Below, one piece after another: positions 23,947 to 35,214 of a stretch of DNA of 64,000 nt. The notes under the pieces were generated by a model, which saw nothing but the letters and a program-made list of their open reading frames with translations, was not told where the DNA came from and made no database searches. The stretch comes from Helicostylum pulchrum (taxonomy: Eukaryota; Mucoromycota; Mucoromycetes; Mucorales; Mucoraceae), in NCBI GenBank assembly GCA_025677825.1, contig JAIXMO010000004.1:310001-374000 (forward strand), given 5' to 3'. The position numbers were made by a program, and so were the translations under genes. The first letter of the stretch is position 1. Every line of letters begins with the position of its first letter.

Positions 23947-24757
23947 ATGGACACGTTATTACCGTACGAGACTTTAACAGAAATAATAAGCTATTTGAAG
24001 AGTGACCAAGCAACACTTGTTCAATTAAATCAAAGCTGTAAAAAACTATACGATTTAGCTGTACCATTTTTATACAAATCACCACAATTCACAACATTCA
24101 CAAGCTTTGAATCATTTGCAAACTCGCTTAGTCGAACAAACGGAACCTTTGTCCGTCGTATTGATTTGCATATGGTTCCTCATCGCTGGGATTCATCAAA
24201 AATCACTAGTTTGTTAAAGAGTATCACAGAAAAGACGCTTGACCTTGAAATGCTTAATTTGGATTTATGCTCTCAATTGTAAGTTTGATATGTAATTTTT
24301 TTTAAAAAAAAAAACGTCTAAAATATATGTATGGATGTATAGAACGAACAAGGCATTAAAGAAAATTACATTCCCATTACGTGATTTGAGAATATTATCT
24401 TTGGATCAATGTAAATTGATTGGAGATGAAGCTATCGAAACACTGGCTGTACAATGTCCATACCTTCAAGAAATTTATTTAGGCTCAACTCATATTACTG
24501 ATAAAGCATTACAGTTGCTTGCTACAAAATTTATTTTACTGACACACGTGTTTATGCCTGGGTGTGAACATATATCAGAACAAGGTGTTAGTGTACTGAC
24601 AACAGAATGCAAGACTTTGGTACATATTGATATCAGGGACTGTTATAATGTGGTTGGGAATTTTGAGATACCAAATACTCTTCAAAATACAGATGCTTTG
24701 AATACTAGCGATGATGCTTGGGAAGATACAGATGACGATGATGATGATGGTAATTAA
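23947..24757 (+). CDS. F-box/leucine-rich-repeat protein (AMN1-like)
   Basis: Exons 23947-24278 and 24343-24757 give 248 aa. The N-terminus (LLPYETLTEIISYLKSDQATLVQLNQ, with CKKLYDLAVPFLYKS) is an F-box-like segment. The second half has cysteine-containing LRRs: LRILSLDQCKLIGDEAIETL, LQEIYLGSTHITDKALQLL, and LVHIDIRDCYNV. The tail is very acidic (EDTDDDDDDGN). Such proteins usually present substrates to an SCF ubiquitin ligase; substrate unknown. The gene is intact, unlike the F-box-like pseudogene at 59.4-60.8 kb. Confidence 0.75.
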
Positions 24758-25011
24758 ATTTATCTGCATAAAAAAAAAGGGGATATTTAGACAATAAAAA
24801 AATCATTTTTTTAAGCAGTACTATGGTTGTCCTATGCGCTGTTCTACTTTTAGTCGTTTTAATATTTATACCTGTTGTATACTCTTGTCGTACAAATGTC
24901 TTTGCGGTACATGTTATAAAACAAAAAGTGGCTTTGGGGTCCAGTTTCTGCACTAACAATAAATGTTTTAGTGGGGGGGGGGGTTGGTCGAACGGAGACT
25001 GCGTGAGAACA

Positions 25012-25098
25012 ATAGCGGCTCTATTTAAGGGTAGAAAAAATCCACCCTTAAATCGATCCTATTCTTAAATCATGTCACCCCTAAATAGAGCCGCTACT
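25012..25098. mobile_element. Short MITE-like element with ~19-bp terminal inverted repeats
   Basis: Left end AGCGGCTCTATTTAAGGGT and right end ACCCCTAAATAGAGCCGCT are inverted repeats with one mismatch around an internal ~50 bp that holds further TTAAG/CTTAAAT motifs. A TA flanks each side (AATAGCGG and CCGCTACT), consistent with a TA target duplication as for Tc1/mariner-type elements. A related end occurs at 58686-58705. An 11-G run lies about 40 bp upstream. Confidence 0.65.
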
Positions 25099-26406
25099 GT
25101 ATAAATACGCATATATGATTAAATAGAAGTATTTTATCACGTATATTTATCTCATTATAATAAACATCTACCATAACCGGCCTCAAATTATTCTTTTGGA
25201 TGACGATAAGTTTCAGGTACTTTTTAAGTATCATACCGTGCCCCGTAAATTATATATAAAAAAAAATACCCAGTTACTACCAATGTAATTGAGAGTACGC
25301 TTTAAGTTTTTGGTTTGAAGGGTACACCAATGTCAAATATATATAAAAACCTCACTCTCTTTTCCCAAAGGAAAAAAAATACTTTTAAAAAGAATTAACT
25401 AACGAAAAAAAAAAGAAAAAGAGTATATGGTAGTTATATGATTATAAAAACCTTTTTGTTGGAATAAAGTCAACACGTTTCATTTAAATCATTTCAATTG
25501 CAGAAAAAATAAAACATGTGGGGCCAAATACACTTATTGAATGGTTGAAACTACCCAGTAAAAAGTACTTTCTATTTTTAAAAAAGAAAACATGACAACT
25601 TTTTTTGTAGCACGCGGGAATTAAGTCATCTCAACAGATGTTTCTATTTCTATTTTACAAAACATATTATTTTTTTTGCGTTACGTACCTTTTTCTAGTG
25701 GTTCCTCCTATCCGGGATATGGGGGACTGACAAGCAACTCATTTTTGAAGTTTCCATTGGTCCTTGGATGACTCAATTTTTTTTTTTTGAGATCTTACCA
25801 AATACTTATTTTAGTGATATTTCGTTGAACCAAAAAAAAAAAAAGACACACTCGGGATCTTTGTACCTGGGACTATTCCGTGTGTCTGATCTATCAAAGA
25901 TGAGCTCTTTCTTTTGTGGGAAATTCCCCCACAAAAAAAAGGGGTCTCGCCTCTTTTAAAGAGTACATCTTCTTTGTGCTACCAGAAAACGCTATGGATT
26001 ATTCTTTTTTAATCAAATACAACACGTTATATACTATACTAATAACTAAAAATAGTGATATTAAAAAAAGAATATCAAAATGAACAAAGGTGTCATGTTT
26101 TTGATTATATATTATATTAGAAACAAATAATCGGGAAAGATATATAATATAAACAAACATACGTATATATATATAAAAAAGGTACCGTGCAGTCATGAGG
26201 TGTCATAGCTGCAATCATCTGAACCTGCATTTGATACTAATTTTTATATATGTGTATTTTATTATTATCAGTGGTATCAGACGACAGATTTGGTTTTGAA
26301 ATGTAAAAAAAAAAAAAAAAAAGGGTAATGAATATTCCTAGATTATTTAAGAAAAAAAGAGAAATGTATGTAAGGGTAATAACGAGAATGTATAAAGAGA
26401 AAAAAT
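25099..26406. other. Intergenic stretch without a recognisable gene
   Basis: Very AT-rich with several A/T homopolymers and short frames only. No family signal on either strand. Confidence 0.4.
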
Positions 26407-27205
26407 TTAGCAATTGGGGAAACACGAAGCAAGCCATGATGGAGTATACGAAGAGAAGATAGACTTGCTCTGTGATCTAGTAGTAGTATTATTATTAATT
26501 TGATGTGTTGACACAAATGTTTCTAGTGGGCCAACAGATGAATCTGTGATACTACTATCTATACTGTAGTTATCATCGTCTTCATCGTTTTCATCACCAT
26601 TTAATTTACAAGAGGAGGGCGTGTACCCTCTTTCTCTTAGCAGTTGGTGAGTCCATAAAAGATAGAGACCCTCATCATCATCGTTGGGACTAATGGTAGA
26701 TGCTGCAGGTGATGACCGCGTACTAGGAGATGCAGCTTGGAAATATGTGAAATCTTTAATAAAGAGAGATTAGATTAAGGTTTTGTGTATGTGAGGAACA
26801 AAAAAAAAAGAAATTTACCAGAAGATAAAGACCCATAGTCTGTCATTGATGGAGGAGTTGTGTTGATAGCAGTGTTCAATGGTAAGCGGTTGTACTCTTC
26901 TTCATCTAATGTAATTACATAAGTATTTTGCTTCATTTTTTAATGTAAACCAGAATAGATGAAACACATACCAAAGGATTTTTGATCTGTTACTAGAAAT
27001 GACATTGCGGAAGAGGAAGGTGTAGGAGGCATCTCTTCTGTTGTAAACGAATTTTTTTTATAATGATGTCTGGACTGTAATTATAAAAAATAAAAGGTGT
27101 ATCAGTATGCCAATTATATAAAATAAAAAATAAAAAGTTTACCTTTTCATTATAGGATTGTGAAATGGGTTCCTCGTATAAATTATTATTAATCAATTGA
27201 GCCAT
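26407..27205 (-). CDS. Uncharacterised Ser-rich acidic protein, 199 aa
   Basis: Four exons (27143-27205, 26972-27074, 26819-26905, 26407-26753) join in one frame to 199 aa. The start MAQLINNNLYEEPISQS is followed by PPTPSSSAMSFLVTD, then TDYGSLSS, AASPSTRSSPAAST, an acidic stretch (NGDENDEDDDNYSIDSS) and the end SYTPSWLASCFPNC. There is no signal peptide, membrane helix or known domain. Every intron has a GT donor and an AG acceptor, and the exon sum of 600 nt supports a real gene. Composition suggests a mostly disordered regulator. I do not recognise a family. Confidence 0.6.
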
Positions 27206-27338
27206 GATAATGTAAGTAAAAATAAAAGTGAAAAAGAAAATGAGAAAATGAGATACAACAGAAAAATGTTTATTTATTTATATTCTCAAAAAAAAAAATG
27301 TGTCGGGGATATAAATACAGAAATCATCATTTTATTGC

Positions 27339-28280
27339 TTATGTCGAAAGTTTATAAATACGAGTAGCATTTGTAACAAACAATTTTTCTTTATCATCTT
27401 CTGACCAGTCTTTTACAGTTTCGCATAAAATCTGTAACCAAGATTGCCAAGTCGTGCCTACGATTTCACACACAGGCCAGTCGCCACCATACATCATTCT
27501 GTCGATCCCAAACGATTCGAGCGCTACTTGAATAAAAGGTTTCAATTGCAGAGCGACGTTTTTCTCGTCGTCATCATGACTTGATAATTCGTTTACTAGA
27601 CCAGATATCTTTACAGATACGTTTTTGTTCTTGGACAATTGAATCATTTGTTCTCTCCAAAATTCAAAATCAGAATCGCCTGGTTGACTATCGCAAGGTG
27701 GCTTACCCATGTGGTCGAGAATAAATTGAACACGAGGACACTGTACGACCAGCTCTTGTATAGGGGGAAACTGCTCAGGCGAGCCTTTGCAATCGATGCA
27801 GATATCGAAACTCAGATCGAATGCTTCTAGACATTGGATGCCAACCACAAAATCAGCCTGCAACACCCGTTTAGGGTCCAACGTCGGGTCTTGTAAAAGG
27901 CACCGAACGCCCTTTAATAGGCCACCTGGCGCTCCTCCTCCAGTGATACGCATTAATGTCGTTAGGTAACCTCGTATAGCCTCACCTTGTTGAACTGGTG
28001 CAAAACATACAATGCCTCCAATACCGCCAAATTCATTGCTGCTTTTGGTATCCTTGGCGTACTGGGAAATCCAGTCGGCTTCCACCAGGCTGTGATAAGG
28101 GTCCACATTGGTTTCAACGTAAATCATCTTTTTCACACCAGAATTCTTGATTTGTTCGGCGTATTCGGTTGCGTCCTTGCGTTTATCAAAGGGTGTGTTT
28201 TTGACCCAAGGAACATGGACTCTATCAGGGTGCCAAAAGTGGACATGAGAATCAATAACAGATAAATAAAGTGGTGCCAT
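27339..28280 (-). CDS. Amidohydrolase_2 family TIM-barrel hydrolase (sugar-lactonase-like)
   Basis: An intronless 313-aa frame. The N-terminus VIDSHVHFWHPDR holds the metal-binding H-x-H; FILDHMGKPP and MYGGDWPVC supply the later histidine and aspartate, and VKISGL lies between. This order is typical of COG3618 enzymes, such as L-fuconolactone and rhamnonolactone hydrolases and related 4-sulfomuconolactone hydrolases. Cytosolic, because there is no signal peptide. The exact substrate cannot be read from the sequence. Absence of introns among intron-rich neighbours is notable but not decisive for transfer. Confidence 0.85.
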   Translation of the reverse strand: MAPLYLSVIDSHVHFWHPDRVHVPWVKNTPFDKRKDATEYAEQIKNSGVKKMIYVETNVDPYHSLVEADWISQYAKDTKSSNEFGGIGGIVCFAPVQQGEAIRGYLTTLMRITGGGAPGGLLKGVRCLLQDPTLDPKRVLQADFVVGIQCLEAFDLSFDICIDCKGSPEQFPPIQELVVQCPRVQFILDHMGKPPCDSQPGDSDFEFWREQMIQLSKNKNVSVKISGLVNELSSHDDDEKNVALQLKPFIQVALESFGIDRMMYGGDWPVCEIVGTTWQSWLQILCETVKDWSEDDKEKLFVTNATRIYKLST

Positions 28281-29144
28281 TTTTAATAGGTTTTTTTTAG
28301 ATGCTCTGAGAGGGGGAAAAAAAAAAGAAGGGGGTGAAAGAGTTTCTTTTTCTGTATACTTATAGTGGGTGTTTTTTTTTCTTGTTTATTTCCCATGCAT
28401 GTGCTACAAAATATTACCTGTACTGTCGGCGAAATTATTATTGGATGCTGTAAAAAGAGGGCTATTTTCTTTGCCGTCGTTCCCTTTCGTGAAAGAAAGT
28501 GGCCACTATACATGTAAATTCATTTTCACAAGAAAAAATATCTTTCTTAGAATATTGTATTACTCAAAAGAAGATAGTCTTGCTTTGACGCAGGAACAAC
28601 CTAGTTGATCTGACCTGTGTCTTCTCAGACGTACTGTAACAAATGTATAATGCACCTTAATAGAAAAAAAAAAGTAACCAATGAAACTCCGGGTCAGCGC
28701 TCTTATGGCAAACATGCACATATTCATCCCCAAATGTTAATCATCTGTAAACCCCTTCTGATAAAGACGCCTTCTTAAAGAGTTTCGTGGAGGTAGTACA
28801 GTATACGATATAAATTTTAACGGGTGTTTCTTCCCGAGGTTATTCTCACATTAAAACAAATGACCCGAAAATAGGCTACTATTTTTTTCTCCCAGGGGAA
28901 TTTTAATAGATTCCTTTGAAACACGCAGATTTTTATATTAAACTTGATGTAGGTTTATGCCAGTGAGGTATTTAGCGGCATTTTTATTGTTTACTTGTTA
29001 TAATGTAAATTAGAGATCGACATTAAATAAATATCACAACATATTGAAAAAAAAACAGTGATACTTAACATGTAAAAATGTTCTAGCAGTGACAATTTTG
29101 TATTATTTATATTTAAAAAAGATTAGAGTAAGTTATATTTTTTT
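28281..29144. other. Intergenic stretch without a recognisable gene
   Basis: Contains the amidohydrolase promoter side and then AT-rich sequence with no supported frame. Confidence 0.45.
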
Positions 29145-31766
29145 TTATGAGGGTACAGCAACAGGCATCCTCTTTCTACCGTTTGAAGAAACGCCTTTTT
29201 GTTTTTTTGACTGAATGACAGTGACACCTACTTCATCGCATTTGCTTAGCGCCAGGCTCAACCTTACCGCCATTCTGTACTCGAACGTGTATTTTGTGCA
29301 AGCTAATGCAAGCTCCCAAACTTTTCTACTTTTTGCAAAATCACCTAAACCCCAGCTAGTAACACCCGATTCTACTCTTCCCGAAAAAAAATTAAAGTTT
29401 TTTTTTAGTTGGAACAAATGGGTTTTAGATATTTGTGTGTGTGTTTAACTTTACCCCAGTATGTAAAAGGAATAATCCAAGTTTCAGATTTAAGGTGGTG
29501 TTTATGATCCATGATCCAGTTTAAATGCGCAATACTTTCTTGATGCCGTTTCAAAGCATTCAAAGCAGACGCTTTGATCAGCAGCAAGATGGCTCTTTGG
29601 TCGTAATAGTCCGGTGGGTTTTTGGTCGGCACCAGTTCAGTAACGCGAATATTGTAATCTAGTTTCTCGCGCTCGTAAATTAACTGCAAGGTGCTTTGGA
29701 CAATCAGTAAGCACCCCTCGAGTGCCGGACTTGACATCTGCTCAAACATGTTCCAGACAAGCAGCAGTTCTAAACCCGGTAAACTGAAATCCATGTCTTG
29801 GTACCCAGTCCTCTGAAAGAACTCGACTTTTTGCTGCACGTACGTGTCAATGTAGGATTTGTTTGTTTGGTCTTTGGCGAGTTGCGGGACCTCTGCAAAC
29901 GCTAGGATGCTCTCGGTGCGTCGCCCCAGCATGCCGCGACATGCGCCAATAAAGTACTGGCAGAAGGCAGGTGACCAGTAGCACTGTTCTTGGCTTAGCT
30001 TTTGGAAATAGGTTTCGGCAGTGATCCAGTCCAGCTGCAACGCCGCGTTGAAGCCCATCTCGTAGTTGCTTATTTGGCTCATGGCGTTTTCCGCCCATTC
30101 GCCTTGGCAGGATTCAACGGCAAAGGTGAAAGATTGTGTTGAAAGCGGTAAGTTGCGCGCGACGCGAGAGATACGGCCAGCGTAAAATAAAAAGAAGCAA
30201 GAGCTCGGGTGGTTTTTTTGTGCGTCAAGTAAGCATTCGACGGCGGGGCCCATCAGTTCTTTAGCGTATATTTGAGGAGCAAAAGAAGATAGAATCGAGT
30301 AATATGTCAACAGTCTAAATAATAAAAAGTTAGTTTTTTTTAACAGTAGAAAAGGGGGAGATATACTTTACACGAGTGAAGCAAGTGGTGATCTTATTCC
30401 TCTGCCTTCAAGGCATAATTTTAAAAGAGCAAAACCCAACTGCTTATCACTTTTAAAGCCAAGCGTCGAAAAGATTTTAAGAATCTTGGGAGGTAATGAA
30501 GACAGCAAAAGATGCACAGTGCCGATACCGAACTGCACAGCAGATACGGTATCGCGGTCCATGTACCTTGTAAATGCTTGACCCATACGTTTATACTCTT
30601 GCCACACAATAGTGTAACAGTTATAGGCTCGTCTTAGGTTGAGGCCACATTTCAAGTAGCCTACAACGCTTTCTTGGGTCATTTGAAGCATGCCCATCAA
30701 CAAACAGGACTCGGCTTTGACGACGTTTGCTCGTAATACGCCGTTAGAGAGGTACCGTGGACCGTCACCCTCTGAATGCTTTTGGATGGGCGGGTTTGCT
30801 GGTAAGCCTGTGTGGTTGGAAGTGGATAGCGTTGAAAAGTAGGATGTAAAGGATCGCTTTTTCGGTTCTTTCATTGTTGCGTTGTCGACTTGGGATTTTG
30901 CAATGTTGCATGTGATTGTTAAAGTATCCATGGCTAATTTGATATCGTCTGGATTATAAGTCTATTTATATATATACTGTGATTAAAAATAGAACCGTAT
31001 GGAGAGGTAAAAATACGCTTTTTTTTTTACCATCATTGCTTTTATAAATGTCATGGCGCCTAAACCTAGTGAATACAATGGATCGCTGCAGGTTAAAAAA
31101 AAAAAGGGAGAAAGAGATAAATCAATAAAGAAACTTAAAAATTAATAAAAAAAAAACTCTTCCCCCCATACTTTTTTGAGTTTGATTGGAATAATGCTTT
31201 TGCCTTTATGAATTTATTGTCAAACAAGTATTTCATACCTCTTCTCATTGGTTCATCTACCACATATAAAACAATTACTAAGAAAAAGAACAACTTTTTT
31301 TTTTTATGGAGAGGTTTATTATTTTACCGGCTTCTTCTTGCTCACGAGGCCCTAATTGGTTGACAGGCACGTTTTTTATATCTACAGTCTGGCTTAAACT
31401 ACTGGTATACATTTCGATATCTACAGGTGTCTCTACTGAATAGTTGACTGCCACCTTTTCGTCTTTTTGTTTGGACTTGACAGGTTCTTTTGTCAGCAGT
31501 CTCTGTTGTATGATGCCCAAGTTACGTATGACGATTTCCATAGCGGGTAAGCTCACTTTTTTCTTTTCTGGTGGGTCGACATCGAAATCTAAAAAACTAA
31601 CACTGCTCGTACTGCTACCGCAACTGCTGCTGTCGCTACTGGGTACTGCTTTATAGGATACAGAGTCGCTGTCGAGTGAAATCTCCTCATCGTACAGTGT
31701 CTCGACATTAAAAATGATCTTTTCGTTATCGAGCGATGTGGGTGAAACGGGTAAATCAGTTGACAT
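29145..31766 (-). CDS. Iml2/TTC39 family protein (DUF3808)
   Basis: Six exons (31328-31766, 31172-31256, 31031-31085, 30372-30961, 29455-30314, 29145-29374) give 752 aa. After an acidic Ser-rich N-terminus (about 140 residues) the Iml2/TTC39 domain starts with MKYLFDNKFIKAKALF and DPLYSLGLGAMTFIKAMMTYNPDDIKLAMD. It goes on with LRANVVKAESCLLMG, GIGTVHLLLSSLPPKILKIFSTLGF and a TPR-like C-terminal half (SCFFLFYAGRISRVARN, AFCQYFIGACRGMLG). In yeast, Iml2 acts at lipid droplets and helps to clear protein inclusions. Introns 2 and 3 bracket an exon of 55 nt. Confidence 0.92.
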
Positions 31767-31985
31767 AATAAAACCTGTAATAGATGAAAAAAGAGAGATG
31801 AAAAAAGAAAAAGATTAAAAAAAAAAGGATATCCCTTTATATAAACTATATTTGACTCCCTTTTTTTTTACTCCTTTTTTTTTACGCGTGTATAATGAGC
31901 TGTACGATATTTTTGCTTTTTCTCCTGTTTAATTCTGCTTTAAAAAAAGTGTGTGTTGTTTCATTATGGGTTATTACAATGTCTA

Positions 31986-31998
31986 GAAATTTCCAGAA
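31986..31998. promoter_or_regulatory. Heat-shock element
   Basis: GAAATTTCCAGAA is a perfect three-unit alternating array (GAA-nn-TTC-nn-GAA), the binding site of heat-shock factor, about 200 bp before the HSP20 start codon. Confidence 0.8.
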
Positions 31999-32095
31999 TG
32001 TGAACACACACACTTTTTGAATACCCTTGACATACATCTGTAACACTTTTTGCATTAAAACAATGCCAACTGAGCCAATAGAAACGAATAAAAAT

Positions 32096-32118
32096 TTCCC
32101 GAAATTAAGATCCAGAAA
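32096..32118. promoter_or_regulatory. Second, partial heat-shock element
   Basis: TTCCCGAA (32096-32103) is a two-unit element; a further GAA follows in phase-like spacing at 32114. It lies between the first element and the TATA box of the HSP20 gene. Confidence 0.55.
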
Positions 32119-32122
32119 AAAG

Positions 32123-32130
32123 TATAAATA
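32123..32130 (+). promoter_or_regulatory. TATA box of the HSP20 gene
   Basis: TATAAATA stands about 77 bp upstream of the HSP20 start, just downstream of the heat-shock elements. Confidence 0.65.
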
Positions 32131-32199
32131 CAGCAGCTTTTTTTTCATGAAGAGTATACTTTTTTATACATCAAACAATATATATATCAAACAAATAAA

Positions 32200-32748
32200 A
32201 TGTCTCTTACTCACCGTCTCTTTAATGATGCTTTCCACGACATGCAACGTGCCATGACCGCTTTGGAACAGCCCTTTATTAACACAAGTCGTTTATTAAG
32301 CAATCAAACTGGCTCCATGCTTCGCTACCCTGCTACTGACATCTCTGAAACCGATGACGCCTATGAATTGCATGCCGAGTTACCTGGTTATGACAAAAAA
32401 GATATCAACATTGAGTTGGCTGATGATGGTCGTACTTTGGTCTTGTCTGGTAAGGTTGACAAGGTTCGTGAAGAGAAGCATGAAAAAGATGAAAAGAAGG
32501 AACAAAAGAAGGATAAAGAGTCTCAAGAGTTGACTACAAAGAAGGATGAAGATAGTCAAGTCGCTAAGCGTAACGAGTCTCCTCAATGGTGGGTCAATGA
32601 ACGCGTGGTTGGTTCGTTCACTAGATCTTTCAGCTTCCCTAATCAACTTAAGGCTGATAGTATCAAGGCTTCTTATGATAATGGTATACTCAAGGTCACT
32701 GTTCCTAAAGTCAAGGAAACTAAGTCAAAGCAAATTCAAATTGAGTAA
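32200..32748 (+). CDS. Small heat-shock protein, HSP20/alpha-crystallin family
   Basis: An intronless 182-aa frame. The alpha-crystallin domain starts at about residue 45 (PATDISETDDAYELHAELPGYD) and ends with YDNGILKVTVPK, which holds the conserved G-x-L. Between its two halves, at about residues 85-125, lies a long Lys/Glu-rich insert (HEKDEKKEQKKDKES), as in the Hsp30 type of filamentous fungi. WWVNERVVGSFTRSFSFP gives the second conserved block. The protein forms oligomers and holds unfolding proteins under stress. Heat-shock elements upstream fit stress induction, and lack of introns fits expression when splicing is impaired. Confidence 0.95.
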   Translation: MSLTHRLFNDAFHDMQRAMTALEQPFINTSRLLSNQTGSMLRYPATDISETDDAYELHAELPGYDKKDINIELADDGRTLVLSGKVDKVREEKHEKDEKKEQKKDKESQELTTKKDEDSQVAKRNESPQWWVNERVVGSFTRSFSFPNQLKADSIKASYDNGILKVTVPKVKETKSKQIQIE

Positions 32749-33505
32749 ATCTTCTATCTCTCCCTATGCATTTTTCTATTCCAAAACACATTCTTTTTTT
32801 TTTCTTACCCTTTATTCGTTAAATAAAGCAAAGTCACATTTTTTTTTTTTACTATTTTTAAAATCAATTTTTTTTTCTTCTTTTTTGAGTTCTTTTTTAC
32901 CGCAGATATTATTTTTTTCTTTTTGAACGTATAATCAGTTTATCTGGCAAGTAAAAAAAAAAAAAAAAAATTGGTAAGTAAACGGTTTTTTTTTGTTTTA
33001 AACTTTCTTAAATATTTTTTTTTTCTTAATCCTTTTCTTTGTTTCTTTTTTCTTTTTTCTTTTTTGCCTCTTCTATTATTTTCTGTGCGTGTAATCAGGT
33101 TTTATTTTATTTTATCCTTTCTTCATTTTCTTTAAATCTGCAAACTCCTTCTCTTTTTTTCGTAAGTAACAAAAATAACAGTAAAAAACAACAACAAAAA
33201 GAAAAAAAGAACAAACGCGTTTTTTTTTTTCTTTCCTCTTTACTTTAAAACAACAAAAAACGCTAACATTGATACGTTTATCATTTTCTCCCTTTTCCTC
33301 TTCTATTTCTCTCACTTTTTTAACGGTTCTATTATTATTTTTTTTGGTGGCCTGTCCTTAATTTTTCACCATCTTCTATTCTTTTGAACAATGTTAGTTC
33401 TTTTTTCTTTTTTTCTCCTTTTTTTTATATTTTTAACGCAGCTTATTTTTGAAACCTCTTTACTAACTCTTCTCTCTAGTTTTACAATGAAGAATTACCA
33501 AAGAA
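32749..33505 (+). promoter_or_regulatory. T-rich leader region of the Nrd1-like gene, with overlapping uORF
   Basis: About 750 bp of strongly T-rich sequence without a gene. TCTCTCTAG directly before 33480 looks like a splice acceptor and GTAAGT at 32974 like a donor, so a 5' UTR intron is possible. An ATG at 33487 opens a 16-codon upstream frame that ends at 33537, overlapping the main start at 33506 in another phase. Confidence 0.5.
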
Positions 33506-33592
33506 ATGAAGCGATCCAACGAAGGTCAACAACCTAGTGAACAAGATGCATTGGATTCCAATAAAAGACAACGTTTTACACAATCTGATTAC

Positions 33593-33633
<41 letters not shown>

Positions 33634-35214
33634 TCTACAGCTGCAATAAAAAAAGAAAAACTAAATTAACTTTTTCACTGTAGTGATGTGTATGCTCAAT
33701 ACGGTATGATGTCTCAGTACGCTCAAGCCAACCCATTTGCACAACCAACAGCACAATCAGGGTACGCAGCGTACCAACAACCAATGTACAGCATGTACGG
33801 CACGGGACAAAGCATGATGGCGTCACAGTACGGTGGAGGCTACCCTCAACAGTTTCCTACTGCAGCACCTACGTACGCACCCAACCCACAACCTCTTGTT
33901 GGCGAAGCCACGCGTACAATTTACTTGGGCAACGTAGATCAATCAATGCAACCTCATGAGATCCTTGGGCTTGTGCGTACTGGTATGATCGAATCGTACC
34001 GCCCCTGCTACGAGAAGACGTGTGCGTTCCTCGCGTTTGTCGACAGCGCCTCTGCACAAGGGTTCTTCCAAGAATACCTCAGCAAGAAGCTCGTGATCCA
34101 TAACATTGAAATCAAAGTAGGGTGGGGTAAGCCCAACACGTTTTCCAACATGCTTCGTGTTCAGATCCAAGGCGGAGCTACGCGATGTGTTTATTTAGGC
34201 CGGTTAACTGAAGTACATACCGAGGAGTATATCTCCAACGCGGTGCGAAAGTTTGGTGATATCGAGAACGTCAAGATCATTGCAGATAAAAATATTGCGT
34301 TTGTGCATTTCTTGTCGATTTCGTCTGCTGTAAAGTGTGTCGCTTCCTTGCCCAAGGAACCAGAGTGGGCCGCAGTCAAGGTCAATTATGGAAAGGATCA
34401 TTGTGCTGCTCGTAACGATTTCAGTCAATTTGGTGGTGGGTTCCAAGGGTTTGGACAGCAACAACAACAACAAATGGGGTACGATGCGTACAATGGGTAC
34501 AATACAATGCCTGCTAATCCAATGGTACCTAGCACCAACGTACTTCGTACGCTCTACGTGGGCAACATCCATCCTGATACCAAGACCGAAGATCTCTGTA
34601 ACTCGATCCGTGGTGGCAACTTGCTTCAGATCCGATACCTTCCCGAGAAACACATTGCGTTTGTGACATTTATGGATGCGTCTACTGCACTTACGGTGTA
34701 CAACCATGCGCAAACAGCTGGGTTAGTGGTCCGCGGTCGCAAGCTTCGTGTAGGCTGGGGTAAACCCTCAACAGTCTCTACTCTTGTATCGCAAGCGATC
34801 CTTCAAGGGGCTACGCGTAACATCTATATTGGAGGTATCCCAGAGTCGTTGACAGAGGATAAATTGAAGGCGGATTTCTCGTCGTTTGGTGAGATTGAGT
34901 TGGTCAATACGTTTAGAGAAAAAAAGTGTGCGTTTGTCAATTTCACAAGTATTAGTAATGCAGTTACGGCGATCTCGGCGATGCGCTTGAACCCCGACTA
35001 TGCTGAGTTCAAGCTGAATTATGGAAAGGATAGGTGTGGAAATGCATTCAAGACCATGAATCGAAAGAACCATGTGCCTGGTGCCGCTCCAACTGGTGCT
35101 TCGACTGTCGAAGATGCGCTTGGTGATGATGAAGTAAAGGAAGATCCCTCTCCTCCATCTAACGAAACTGCTGAAGTCAAAGCTGAGGCTAAAGCTGAAT
35201 CGAAGCAAGAGTAA
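33506..35214 (+). CDS. Four-RRM RNA-binding protein, Nrd1/Mrn1/Msa2 type
   Basis: Exons 33506-33594 and 33684-35214 give 539 aa. Four RRMs are visible: RTIYLGNVD (about 103), RCVYLGRL (about 195), RTLYVGNIHPD (about 318) and RNIYIGGIPESL (about 404). RRMs 1 and 3 are each followed by KVGWGKP or RVGWGKP, and 2 and 4 by VNYGKD or LNYGKD, the alternating signature of this family. A Gln/Tyr/Gly-rich N-terminus and QQQQQQM between RRM2 and RRM3 are low complexity. In fission yeast Nrd1 binds and stabilises mRNAs and delays sexual differentiation. The single intron contains a run of 33 A. Confidence 0.93.
33597..33629 (+). repeat. A33 homopolymer inside an intron
   Basis: Thirty-three consecutive A follow the GGGT donor of the only Nrd1-like intron, in a 89-nt intron. 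It is the longest homopolymer I noticed in the window. Confidence 0.9.

Noticed and set aside
27339..28280. Horizontal transfer of the intronless amidohydrolase from bacteria
   Set aside because: Lack of introns alone is weak; codon use and AT content look like the neighbours and such enzymes are common in fungi.
31882..32257. Frames on both strands in the HSP20 promoter
   Set aside because: They overlap heat-shock elements and the TATA box and have no family signal.
34204..34713. 169-codon minus-strand frame inside the Nrd1-like gene
   Set aside because: Shadow of the RRM coding frame on the other strand.
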